Source: JBMOKU01 sp049324315 (lineage in GTDB: Bacteria > Bacillota > Clostridia > Peptostreptococcales > Thermotaleaceae). From it: a stretch of 18,252 nt of DNA. This document shows positions 1 through 6,239 of this stretch, one piece after another (position 1 is the first letter of the stretch; the number at the start of each line of letters is the position of its first letter). The stretch is from positions 1 through 18,252 of the forward strand of contig JBMOKU010000014.1 in the NCBI GenBank assembly GCA_049324315.1, written 5' to 3'. A program made the position numbers and the translations under genes. A model generated the notes under the pieces. It ran no database searches. It had not been told where the DNA came from and was given only the letters and a program-made list of their open reading frames with translations.

Positions 1-36
1 TCTTTTGAGTCTTTAAGCTTAGAAGATCGACCCTGA

Positions 37-77
37 AACTTCTAACCTCTAACTTCTAACCAAATAGAAGTCTAACC
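37..77. repeat. short direct-repeat tract (TCTAAC units)
   Basis: The motif TCTAACC or TCTAACT occurs four times in about 40 bases with a period of 7-8 bases in the first three units, and the fourth unit follows after a short spacer. No coding frame crosses it. It lies between an off-window upstream gene and that gene's apparent terminator, so it is either 3' untranslated sequence or a short intergenic repeat. No function is evident. Confidence 0.6.
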
Positions 78-163
78 TTCGCAAAAGAACATATTTAAAG
101 GAAAATCAATCTCTACTGTTCCATATCCATAGCGTAATAAAAAACGAAAGTTTAAAATATAAC

Positions 164-204
164 AGCCCTATTCCTCTTGATCTACAAGGAGAATAGGGCT
201 TTTT
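164..204 (+). terminator. intrinsic terminator of an off-window upstream gene
   Basis: AGCCCTATTC (164-173) pairs exactly with GAATAGGGCT (191-200). The stem extends inward to 179/185 with two imperfect positions, around a five-base loop, and is followed by a short T run (200-204). It is oriented to stop plus-strand transcription entering the window and separates that unit from the FapA-family operon. Confidence 0.8.
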
Positions 205-353
205 ACCTAAAAATTCAATAACCTGCATGGGACTTATGATACTTGCAGGGATTTTACCGCCTAATGTCGAAAAATTTTACTTGATTTTAAATTCCAGATT
301 ACATCTATATAGTAGACTTATACTGTAAACCACATGATAAAAAGGGTGATTCT
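205..353 (+). promoter_or_regulatory. upstream region of the FapA-family operon
   Basis: About 150 bases of AT-rich noncoding sequence lie between the terminator and the first gene. A TTGATT (281-286) and two -10-like hexamers (TATAGT at 308-313, TATACT at 319-324) are present, but none gives standard 16-18 base spacing, so no promoter is firmly assigned. The ribosome binding site AAGGGTGAT ends just before the ATG at 354. Confidence 0.35.
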
Positions 354-1934
354 ATGGTTCTCGTTCAAAATGAGTATTTTTCTATTACAGAAAAGGATGA
401 AAAATTATTGATACATACTTTTTCTCCAGGCTTTTCTATCCGTGATTTCCAGGCAATTATTGAAAAGTATCCCCGGATCGCCATAAGTAATTTTCTTATG
501 CTGAAAAAAGCTTTGGAGCAGCCAACGAACGGGGCCGTTGAGTTTGGCAGATTAAAACCCAAGCTTGATCTTAATGTTACCCCTGATAATCTGGAAGGGA
601 AAATCTACATTAATTTGACAAAAGAAGAATTTGAGGCTAATAAAGTAGGGGTCATAAATGAGGTATTAAAGATATTGGAAGATAAAAAAATTACCTATGG
701 GATTTTATATGATGTGATTAATAAAGAATTAGAAGTACAAAAGGATATTGTTGTAGCAAGAGGTAAGCTTCCAGCACCTGGTACGGATGCCAGTGTTATT
801 TATCTGGAGCTGCCGGAGATGAAACCCACCATCAGAGAGGATGGAAGTACAGATTATTATGAAATGAATCTGTTTCGCTATGTAAAAAAAGGGGATTGGC
901 TAGGAGAAAAGGTTTTACCGGGTCCGGGAGAACCGGGGATGAACATCAAAGGAGAAGTCTTGCCTCCAAAATCCGGAAAAGATAAGAACTTGAGATTCGA
1001 TGCCAACAGTGTGGACAGTGTCACTGAAGGGGATAGAGTTCTGATGCGGGCTAAGTTCGATGGTGCATTGCAAGTCAAAGAAGGCAAAATCGGTGTTGTT
1101 GATCATTTAATTATACATACGGATGTTAGCTATGAAACAGGAAATATCAATTTTCAGGGATATGTTACCATCCATGGTATCGTGGAGGACGGATTTTCTG
1201 TTACCGCCGATAAGGATATTTCCATATTGGGGGATATGGGGATCGGTGCTGTGGAAAAGATTGTTTCCAGGAAAGGCAATATCTATATTAAAGGTGGTGT
1301 TTCCGGTAAAGGAAAAGCCGTCATTGAAGCAGGACAGAGCGTGTTTGTCAAGTATGCAAATGCCTGTATCATCAAAGCCCAGGACTCTATCAGCATAGGC
1401 TATTATGCTTTGGATAGTTATTTGGAAGCAGACAGCATACTGGTTGAAGCTAAAAATGGCAGAACCATTGGCGGGAACATCCAGGCAAAATCTAAGGTAC
1501 TGCTGCGTACAGTAGGAAATGTCTATGAAAAGAAAACGAGTATTCAAGTACAAGGCTTTGATAGAAAAGCTGTTAAGAAGGAATTGGATGATCTGTTGGT
1601 TGCATATAAACAGCTGTTAGAGGAAGCGGAACGAAACGATCGGGAATTAAAAATATATGAAACGACGCTAACAAATTCTGGTGAAATAAAAAGCACCGAG
1701 GATTATATCCGCTATCACAAAGCTCATGAAGATATATTGGATCAAATCTATGTGCTGGAGGAACAAAGAAAAAACCTGACGAGAGTTCTCTCCTCCAAAG
1801 GTGAAGGCGAAGTGTCTATTTATGAAAAGGCATATCCGCAAACCTTTCTACAAATTAAAAACATTCAGAAACGCATTAAAGAAATTACCAGTGGTTCTTT
1901 CTATGCAGTAGACAATAAGCTGATGTTTGACTAA
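354..1934 (+). CDS. FapA family (DUF342) protein
   Basis: A 526-residue protein of the FapA/DUF342 family. The N-terminal half (about residues 1-150) is the alpha/beta FapA N-region. The conserved core begins near residue 133 (GKLPAPGTDA) and includes the typical LPGPGEPGMNIKGE and GDRV segments. Residues of about 245-395 form short beta repeats (GNINFQGYVTIHG, DISILGDMGIG, GNIYIKGGVSGKG) of a right-handed beta-helix of the bactofilin/FapA kind. A charged coiled coil follows from about residue 402 to 475. The ATG at 354 has an AAGGGTGAT ribosome binding site. In Vibrio, FapA is linked to polar flagellar assembly and signalling, but no flagellar gene lies here, so the role is open; a scaffold or polymer-forming function is an inference. 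The next gene starts 13 bases after this stop, so the two are probably co-transcribed. There is no signal peptide, so it is cytoplasmic. Confidence 0.88.
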   Translation: MVLVQNEYFSITEKDEKLLIHTFSPGFSIRDFQAIIEKYPRIAISNFLMLKKALEQPTNGAVEFGRLKPKLDLNVTPDNLEGKIYINLTKEEFEANKVGVINEVLKILEDKKITYGILYDVINKELEVQKDIVVARGKLPAPGTDASVIYLELPEMKPTIREDGSTDYYEMNLFRYVKKGDWLGEKVLPGPGEPGMNIKGEVLPPKSGKDKNLRFDANSVDSVTEGDRVLMRAKFDGALQVKEGKIGVVDHLIIHTDVSYETGNINFQGYVTIHGIVEDGFSVTADKDISILGDMGIGAVEKIVSRKGNIYIKGGVSGKGKAVIEAGQSVFVKYANACIIKAQDSISIGYYALDSYLEADSILVEAKNGRTIGGNIQAKSKVLLRTVGNVYEKKTSIQVQGFDRKAVKKELDDLLVAYKQLLEEAERNDRELKIYETTLTNSGEIKSTEDYIRYHKAHEDILDQIYVLEEQRKNLTRVLSSKGEGEVSIYEKAYPQTFLQIKNIQKRIKEITSGSFYAVDNKLMFD

Positions 1935-1947
1935 AGGAGAGATAGAA

Positions 1948-3801
1948 TTGGAGGATATAAGGAACACCCACAAGATATATCGGTATGAAGCACTTCTTCA
2001 GGCCATAGATTTTTTTACCCAAAGGTTTAGTTTAGATCAATTAGGCTGCTATGCCTTTGACTTTACAAATGAAATACTAACCCTGCATTCTGCTGTATTG
2101 TTTGTCCGAGAGGGTAATGCCTTTGTCCAAAAATGCAGTAGATTGTATACCATGGAGCAGTACATCATTCCCCACAGTCAATCTCTTGAAGAGCTGCCGG
2201 TTTTTCATGGTGATATTATTACCGGTAAATTTGAAATATTTTTCACGGAAGAAGTCATTACAAAGTTTCAAATGAAACTGGTGATTCCGCTGGTGATTCA
2301 TGACTATCTTTACGGCTTTATCATTTCAAACGGCAAGATTCTTAGCAGTCTTAATGAGGATGATTTGGTGATTGCCAGTGCTTTGACAAAGCTTTTCAGA
2401 AACTCTCTGGAAAACAGTAGACAGATCCATGAGCTGCATCAAAAAAATAAGCAGTTGGATCAGAAGATATTCAATTTATTTGCCATAAACCAAAGTGCAA
2501 AATCCCTGCTCTCTGAAGTCAATTTAAGCTCTTTGTATTCTCTGGCCACCGATGTATTTAGCGAAATCACCTGCAGCAAGGTTACCTCTTTTGGTGTTTA
2601 TGATCCCATCTCTAAAAGCATTAAAGTATTAGGATATAGAAATGTATCTACCTACACCACGTTCTTTACAGAACTACATCTCCTTAAACGAACGTATCGA
2701 TCCCACCGCGTTGTTTTAGAGTTTGAGAGGGATAAGGAAATTATAAAATCTATTTTTAAAAACTGGGAAGAGTTTGAGCTTTTACAGGCTAAATATATTA
2801 TCTTGCTGGTAAAGGATGAGATTTTGGGTGTTGTTACCCTAAGCGAAGCCGTCAATGACAGGCTTTATGATGAAGCTACCTTCGAGCTTGTTGAAACCTT
2901 GGCATCTTTTACCCACATTGCTATTTCCAACGCCTTATTATTTAAAGAACTGGTTACGCAAAAAGAGCGTATAGAGCGAAAATTTGATACCTTAAACACC
3001 TTGAATAAAATTATTCGCAACATCAATCGAAGTACAAGCATTGAAGAATTATCTACCTTGACATTGAAAGTTTTATCGCTAAACTTTGGGATTAAAAAGG
3101 CCTTTTTTGCATACCGCAGCCAAGATCATTACGTTGTGCAGCATGCCATAGGACTGGAAGATGCAGAAATGAAGTTTGTTTTGAATGATAGATGGGAAAG
3201 GGCAGTGCAAGGAGAACTGATTTTAGATTTTCATGAAGGTGCGGTACAACGCTTTTTTGAAGAGACCATGATAGATCAAATAGGATACTCCAATTGTATG
3301 GTTATTTCTCCCATATCCATCGAGAGAGCTTCCCTTCATGAAGCGTCATCTCCCATGGGATTTTTGGTTGTACTCGAAACAAATGACAGTCTGAAGGAAG
3401 AAGAGATTCTTTTGATTGATACCATTGCCAAAAATGTTTCTCCTGTTATTCATCAAATGGATTTAAACCAGCGTATTCGAACGGAATACAGGATCGACCC
3501 GCTGCAGCAGTTTATTCAAGCTGTGGAAACAAAGCTTACGGAGAGAAAGGAATATGCATTGGATTTTTATGTATATTATAAAATCGTTGACAAAAGTCCT
3601 TTCGTGAAACCGGAAGCCCTGCTTATCGAAAGTGAAGAATGCTATGTGGTTGACAATTTTGTGTTTCTCTTGACTTATGATGCTATTGATGAGGAGCTTT
3701 TCTGTCAGGTGCCGCATTTTGAACAGGTGGAGGAACTGTATGACTTTGACTATCAGGGCTTCTATTATTCAGACATCAATAGATGTCTGAAGGCAGAATG
3801 A
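1948..3801 (+). CDS. multi-GAF-domain cytoplasmic sensor-like protein
   Basis: A 617-residue soluble protein. Start choice: TTG at 1948 lies 6-7 bases after AAAGGAGAG (1933-1941), whereas the in-frame TTG at 1927 lies inside the preceding gene without a site. The sequence reads as repeated GAF-like modules joined by helices. The first is about residues 10-165. The second, about 190-335, follows the helical linker SRQIHELHQKNKQLDQK. The third, about 355-510, follows the linker LFKELVTQKERIERK. A distinct C-terminal segment of about 110 residues, rich in acidic and aromatic residues, is not recognised. No kinase, cyclase, HTH, GGDEF or phosphatase motif is visible. GAF modules bind small ligands or mediate dimerisation; ligand and partner are unknown. 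Tight coupling to the FapA-family gene suggests the products act together, perhaps as sensor and scaffold. The GAF assignment rests on fold-like patterns and helical linkers, not a catalytic motif. Confidence 0.72.
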   Translation: MEDIRNTHKIYRYEALLQAIDFFTQRFSLDQLGCYAFDFTNEILTLHSAVLFVREGNAFVQKCSRLYTMEQYIIPHSQSLEELPVFHGDIITGKFEIFFTEEVITKFQMKLVIPLVIHDYLYGFIISNGKILSSLNEDDLVIASALTKLFRNSLENSRQIHELHQKNKQLDQKIFNLFAINQSAKSLLSEVNLSSLYSLATDVFSEITCSKVTSFGVYDPISKSIKVLGYRNVSTYTTFFTELHLLKRTYRSHRVVLEFERDKEIIKSIFKNWEEFELLQAKYIILLVKDEILGVVTLSEAVNDRLYDEATFELVETLASFTHIAISNALLFKELVTQKERIERKFDTLNTLNKIIRNINRSTSIEELSTLTLKVLSLNFGIKKAFFAYRSQDHYVVQHAIGLEDAEMKFVLNDRWERAVQGELILDFHEGAVQRFFEETMIDQIGYSNCMVISPISIERASLHEASSPMGFLVVLETNDSLKEEEILLIDTIAKNVSPVIHQMDLNQRIRTEYRIDPLQQFIQAVETKLTERKEYALDFYVYYKIVDKSPFVKPEALLIESEECYVVDNFVFLLTYDAIDEELFCQVPHFEQVEELYDFDYQGFYYSDINRCLKAE

Positions 3802-3833
3802 CAAAGGAAAAACGAAAGACATATGGCGTATTT

Positions 3834-3875
3834 ACCCTGCTCTCATTTGCGTTAACAATGAGAGCAGGGTTTTTA
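3834..3875 (+). terminator. intrinsic terminator of the FapA-GAF operon
   Basis: A perfect 14-bp stem (3834-3847 with 3857-3870, ACCCTGCTCTCATT and its complement) encloses a nine-base loop and is followed by a T run. It begins 32 bases after the stop of the GAF-type gene, so it ends the two-gene operon. It resembles the terminator in front of the operon in design. Confidence 0.9.
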
Positions 3876-3917
3876 ATTGAAACAAAACTGGAAATTCTAT
3901 GTTGCGTAAATGTATAT

Positions 3918-4165
3918 GCAGCGAAGCCATGAGGACGGTTCGAACACCGTAGGGGTGGCTGCCTACAGCCACCCGGAGAAACGATGGAACCGTTCGAAGG
4001 AACTGAAAAAGTCAAGTTATTTGAGCAGAAAGGGCAAGACTTGGGGACTGGTCCACTGTCCGGTGTGTTTTTTGCCGGACTGGGGCCCTGTCCCCATGTG
4101 TTGCCCTGGACGATGAAGTACTTTTTCAGTGGTCTCAAACCGTCCCCGTGGCGCAGCGAATGTGT
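3918..4165. repeat. mosaic palindromic intergenic repeat, copy A
   Basis: About 250 bases made of nested inverted repeats. Imperfect terminal inverted repeats lie at 3921-3943 and 4135-4155 (GCCATGAGGACGGTT against the complement of AACCGTCCCCGTGGC). Inside are a perfect 9-bp hairpin (3953-3961/3966-3974), an 11-bp inverted repeat ACTGAAAAAGT (4002-4012/4120-4130), and a long G/C hairpin (4042-4096) with a T-rich loop. Segments recur in copy B at 18016-18165: the block at 4023-4053 matches 18115-18145 at 29 of 31 positions. Overlapping open frames on both strands here have no ribosome binding site or family resemblance and are judged spurious. The layout fits a REP/BIME- or MITE-like dispersed element; no transposase is in the window. 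Confidence 0.75.
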
Positions 4166-4271
4166 AGCATGAATTTGGCCATTGCTTTATATATCTCCAC
4201 ACAAATAAACATTACTATGATACAATTAGATAAAAATGGAAATCATATGATATAAACTAGGAGGCTTGGTA
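4166..4271 (+). promoter_or_regulatory. leader of the HD-domain gene
   Basis: AT-rich noncoding sequence between the repeat element and the HD gene. TACAAT (4221-4226) overlaps a second -10-like hexamer TATGAT (4216-4221), but no good -35 is seen at the expected distance. The ribosome binding site AGGAGG (4259-4264) lies seven bases before the ATG at 4272. A promoter is likely because a terminator lies upstream, but its exact position is not settled. Confidence 0.35.
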
Positions 4272-4772
4272 ATGGACAAAAAAGAAAAAGTCATTGAAGA
4301 AATGAAAAAAGTATTTAAGGATGTCCCCTATGGAATAGAGCATACCCTAAAAGTTCTTAAAAACGCTGAAGACATCATGGAAGAAGAACATGTGAGGGAA
4401 GAGGAGCGAGAACGAATATCCATGGTTGCGATACTCCATGACATTGGTGCTATAGAGGCGCAAATCAAATATGGCTCCATGGAAGGGAAATATCAAGAAA
4501 AAGAAGGCCCACCCATAGCAAGAAAAATACTTGAAAATACAGCTTATCCTTCAAAAGATATAGACAGAATATGCTATATTATTGGGAATCATCATAGTCC
4601 TTCTAAAATTGACGGTCTGGACTTCCAGATACAATGGGAGGCAGACTTGTTAGAGAATTTAACAGCTATGGATATACAAAAAGAACAGCAGAAAATAAAA
4701 GAATGTATCGAGGAAAACTTTAGAACGGCTACTGGAAAAAAGATTGCATATGCCCGCTTTATTCTAGAATAG
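4272..4772 (+). CDS. HD-domain metal-dependent phosphohydrolase-like protein
   Basis: A 166-residue protein. The ATG at 4272 is chosen because AGGAGG (4259-4264) is ideally spaced; an in-frame TTG at 4266 abuts that site. The HD-superfamily metal ligands are visible in order: H24 (GIEHTLKV), H56-D57 (AILHDIGA), H107/H108 (IGNHHSP) and D125 (WEADLLENL). The EGPPIARKIL segment between them is usual in small stand-alone HD proteins. Such proteins hydrolyse phosphate esters, often of nucleotides, using one or two bound metal ions, but the substrate cannot be read from the sequence. It is cytoplasmic. It stands alone, with a 118-base gap and a likely new promoter before the next gene. Confidence 0.85.
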   Translation: MDKKEKVIEEMKKVFKDVPYGIEHTLKVLKNAEDIMEEEHVREEERERISMVAILHDIGAIEAQIKYGSMEGKYQEKEGPPIARKILENTAYPSKDIDRICYIIGNHHSPSKIDGLDFQIQWEADLLENLTAMDIQKEQQKIKECIEENFRTATGKKIAYARFILE

Positions 4773-4829
4773 AGGAAAATCATTTATACAGAAATATTTG
4801 GAAAAATTTATGGAAAATCCTATTTAAAC

Positions 4830-4866
4830 ATGACAGACAGTTGTCTTATTTGGAGTGATATAATCA
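4830..4866 (+). promoter_or_regulatory. candidate promoter and dyad operator of the GyrI-like gene
   Basis: A consensus -10 hexamer TATAAT lies at 4859-4864. Upstream is a 12-base dyad AGACA-GT-TGTCT (4835-4846) in the position where a -35 element or operator would be. The best -35-like hexamers (TTGTCT at 4841, ATGACA at 4830) give unusual spacers of 12 or 23 bases, so the promoter may need an activator or use a poor -35. The dyad could bind a small dimeric regulator; none is encoded beside it. Confidence 0.4.
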
Positions 4867-4890
4867 AGAAAAACCAAAGGAGGCAACATT

Positions 4891-5349
4891 ATGAATTACA
4901 AATTTGAAGTAACTGTACAGCAGGCGCAGCCTGTACTTTCAATGCGTGCCAGGACTTCTGTGGGCAATCTGCCTCAGGAGCTGGGTAAAGCCTATCACAT
5001 GATCATTCAGCATCTGAATGAAATAGGTGAAAACCCATTAGAAGCAGCTTTTGCAGCATACTATAACATGGATATGGAGGATCTGGATGTAGAGATGGGA
5101 TTCCTTGTTTCAAAGCCTCTGGATGGAAAAGGAGAAATCAAGTCCGGTGAAATTCCTGCAGGGAAACAGGTGTCCTGTATGCATAAGGGACCCTACAATC
5201 AGATGGAGCCCCTTTATCATGCCATGATGCAGTGGATCAATGAAAATGGTTATACGCCTACAGGGACAGCCTATGAGTTTTATTATAATTCACCCATGGA
5301 TGTACCGGAAAGTGAACTGTTAACAAAGGTGGTATTCCCTGTTAAGTGA
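4891..5349 (+). CDS. GyrI-like effector-binding domain protein
   Basis: A 152-residue protein matching the GyrI-like (AraC/BmrR effector-binding) fold as a stand-alone domain: no helix-turn-helix is attached. Family signs are the opening strand with VLSMRARTSVGNLPQELGKAY, a central MGFLVSKPL strand, the KGPYNQMEPLYHAMMQWI helix, and the closing TAYEFYYNSPMDVPESELLTKV segment. That segment contains the conserved glutamate and the P-x-E-L-x-T signature. Free GyrI-like proteins bind small hydrophobic or cationic compounds, and some hydrolyse cyanates or sequester toxins; which applies here is unknown. The ATG at 4891 follows AAAGGAGG. It is followed after 28 bases by a DUF3788 gene, probably co-transcribed. 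Confidence 0.85.
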   Translation: MNYKFEVTVQQAQPVLSMRARTSVGNLPQELGKAYHMIIQHLNEIGENPLEAAFAAYYNMDMEDLDVEMGFLVSKPLDGKGEIKSGEIPAGKQVSCMHKGPYNQMEPLYHAMMQWINENGYTPTGTAYEFYYNSPMDVPESELLTKVVFPVK

Positions 5350-5377
5350 GAATACCCTACAAAGGAGAGGATTTTAG

Positions 5378-5830
5378 GTGAATGAAAGAGATTTGGTTTT
5401 GGATGCCGGCTGTACACCATCATATGAAGAGATACTTCATTATATAGAAGAGCCTGGACGAGGTTTATGGCAGGATATAAATTCTTTTATTCAACAACAA
5501 TACAAGGCTTCTCCCAAGATTATGTACAGCAAATGCTCAGCTAAGCCTGGATGGAATGTAAAATATCAGAAATCCGGGAAGTCCATTTGTACCCTATACC
5601 CCGAAAAGGAAGGATTTGTTGCGCTGGTGGTTATTCTATTAGGTATGGTACCGATCATCAAAGCAATGTCGGAGGAATTTGAGCCAGAAATTCTTGAAAT
5701 AATAAACACAGCAAAACCCTTCAACGGCACACTGTGGCTCATGATTGATGTAAAGAAAGATGTAGTGGGAAATAATGTAAAACAGCTTTTAGCATTAAAG
5801 CATGAAACACAAAGACGTATAACAGGATAA
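5378..5830 (+). CDS. DUF3788 family protein
   Basis: A 150-residue protein resembling the DUF3788 family. Recognisable features are the WxxI-N-F segment near the N-terminus, the GWNVKYQKSGKSICTLYP core, a hydrophobic VALVVILLG strand and the terminal GTLWLMIDVKK strand. The start is GTG at 5378, seven bases after AAGGAGAGG (5362-5370); the nearby ATG at 5382 is out of frame. No catalytic motif is known for the family. DUF3788 proteins share a small-ligand-binding style of alpha/beta fold in outline, and pairing with the GyrI-like gene 28 bases upstream suggests a common stress or ligand-related role, which is an inference. It ends at the shared terminator at 5854-5902. Confidence 0.75.
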   Translation: MNERDLVLDAGCTPSYEEILHYIEEPGRGLWQDINSFIQQQYKASPKIMYSKCSAKPGWNVKYQKSGKSICTLYPEKEGFVALVVILLGMVPIIKAMSEEFEPEILEIINTAKPFNGTLWLMIDVKKDVVGNNVKQLLALKHETQRRITG

Positions 5831-5853
5831 CCGTTGGAAAGATAAGATAATAC

Positions 5854-5902
5854 AAAGGGGCTGCTCAAAATGATATAAAAGATCATTTTGATACAGCCCT
5901 TT
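5854..5902. terminator. bidirectional terminator between convergent genes
   Basis: A long hairpin. CAAAATGAT (5866-5874) pairs exactly with ATCATTTTG (5882-5890). An outer stem AAAGGGGCTG/CAGCCCTTT (5854-5863/5894-5902) pairs with one bulged G, with two unpaired bases on each side between the stems. It sits between convergent genes ending at 5830 (plus) and 5919 (minus). On the minus strand the stem is followed by a T-rich stretch; on the plus strand the tail is weaker. Confidence 0.75.
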
Positions 5903-5918
5903 AAATAATTTAAGCATA

Positions 5919-6194
5919 TTATTTTTGATCCATAAGATACAACTCATGGGAACGTTTAATATATTTGACCCATGTTTCTTCAGATAGATCTGCAATGTTA
6001 TTGGCAGAGAGCGTTGCAGTAAATAATTGTTGATGCTGTGAGATCTTCTTAATGCCCAAGCTTTCTAAAAAAGCCGTTTCTGCAGCATTTGGTACCTGTA
6101 TGGTTTTAATCAAAACCACCAGGCATTTTTCGTTTTGATCGTGAATATCACCTAATTTGGCTGCAAGTGCCGCATCTACTTTGGAATAATCCAT
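5919..6194 (-). CDS. free-standing subtilase prodomain-like (I9-like) protein, possible protease inhibitor
   Basis: A 91-residue protein without signal peptide or membrane segment. Its sequence aligns by eye with the N-terminal prodomain region of the adjacent protease (residues about 43-108 of that protein). Both have a hydrophobic strand (LVVLIK against VIVLID), an NA-x(8-9)-GI helix-turn, a strand with LFTATL against RTAFLP, an identical LSEET at the start of the second helix, an SH pair, and MD near the end. The alternating strand-helix-strand pattern fits a peptidase-inhibitor I9-type fold. It starts 45 bases after the protease stop, with a GAGGG site before the ATG, so it is likely co-transcribed. 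I infer an intermolecular chaperone or inhibitor of the protease. It is not a fragment of the protease gene, because the protease keeps its own prodomain. Confidence 0.65.
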   Translation of the reverse strand: MDYSKVDAALAAKLGDIHDQNEKCLVVLIKTIQVPNAAETAFLESLGIKKISQHQQLFTATLSANNIADLSEETWVKYIKRSHELYLMDQK

Positions 6195-6239
6195 ATAACC
6201 CTCACGCTCTTTACTTTTTCATTTATTATATCACAGCTT

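Noticed and set aside
1..163. Search for a CRISPR array or tandem-repeat locus in the TCTAAC tract
   Set aside because: The units are 7-8 bases with no unique spacers, and only four copies are present.
1107..1553. 148-residue minus-strand open frame opposite the FapA-family gene
   Set aside because: It is the complement of a well-supported coding region, with no start site and no recognisable protein pattern.
3776..4202. Several overlapping open frames on both strands (for example 3910-4116 plus, 3776-4138 minus)
   Set aside because: They lie in the palindromic repeat element, lack ribosome binding sites, have Pro/Ser/Cys-rich translations unlike any family, and mirror each other because of the inverted repeats.
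5854..5902. Possible insertion-sequence end (GGGGCTG...CAAAATGA resembles some terminal repeats)
   Set aside because: The two halves form one compact hairpin between convergent genes with no transposase and no target duplication visible, so a bidirectional terminator explains it better.
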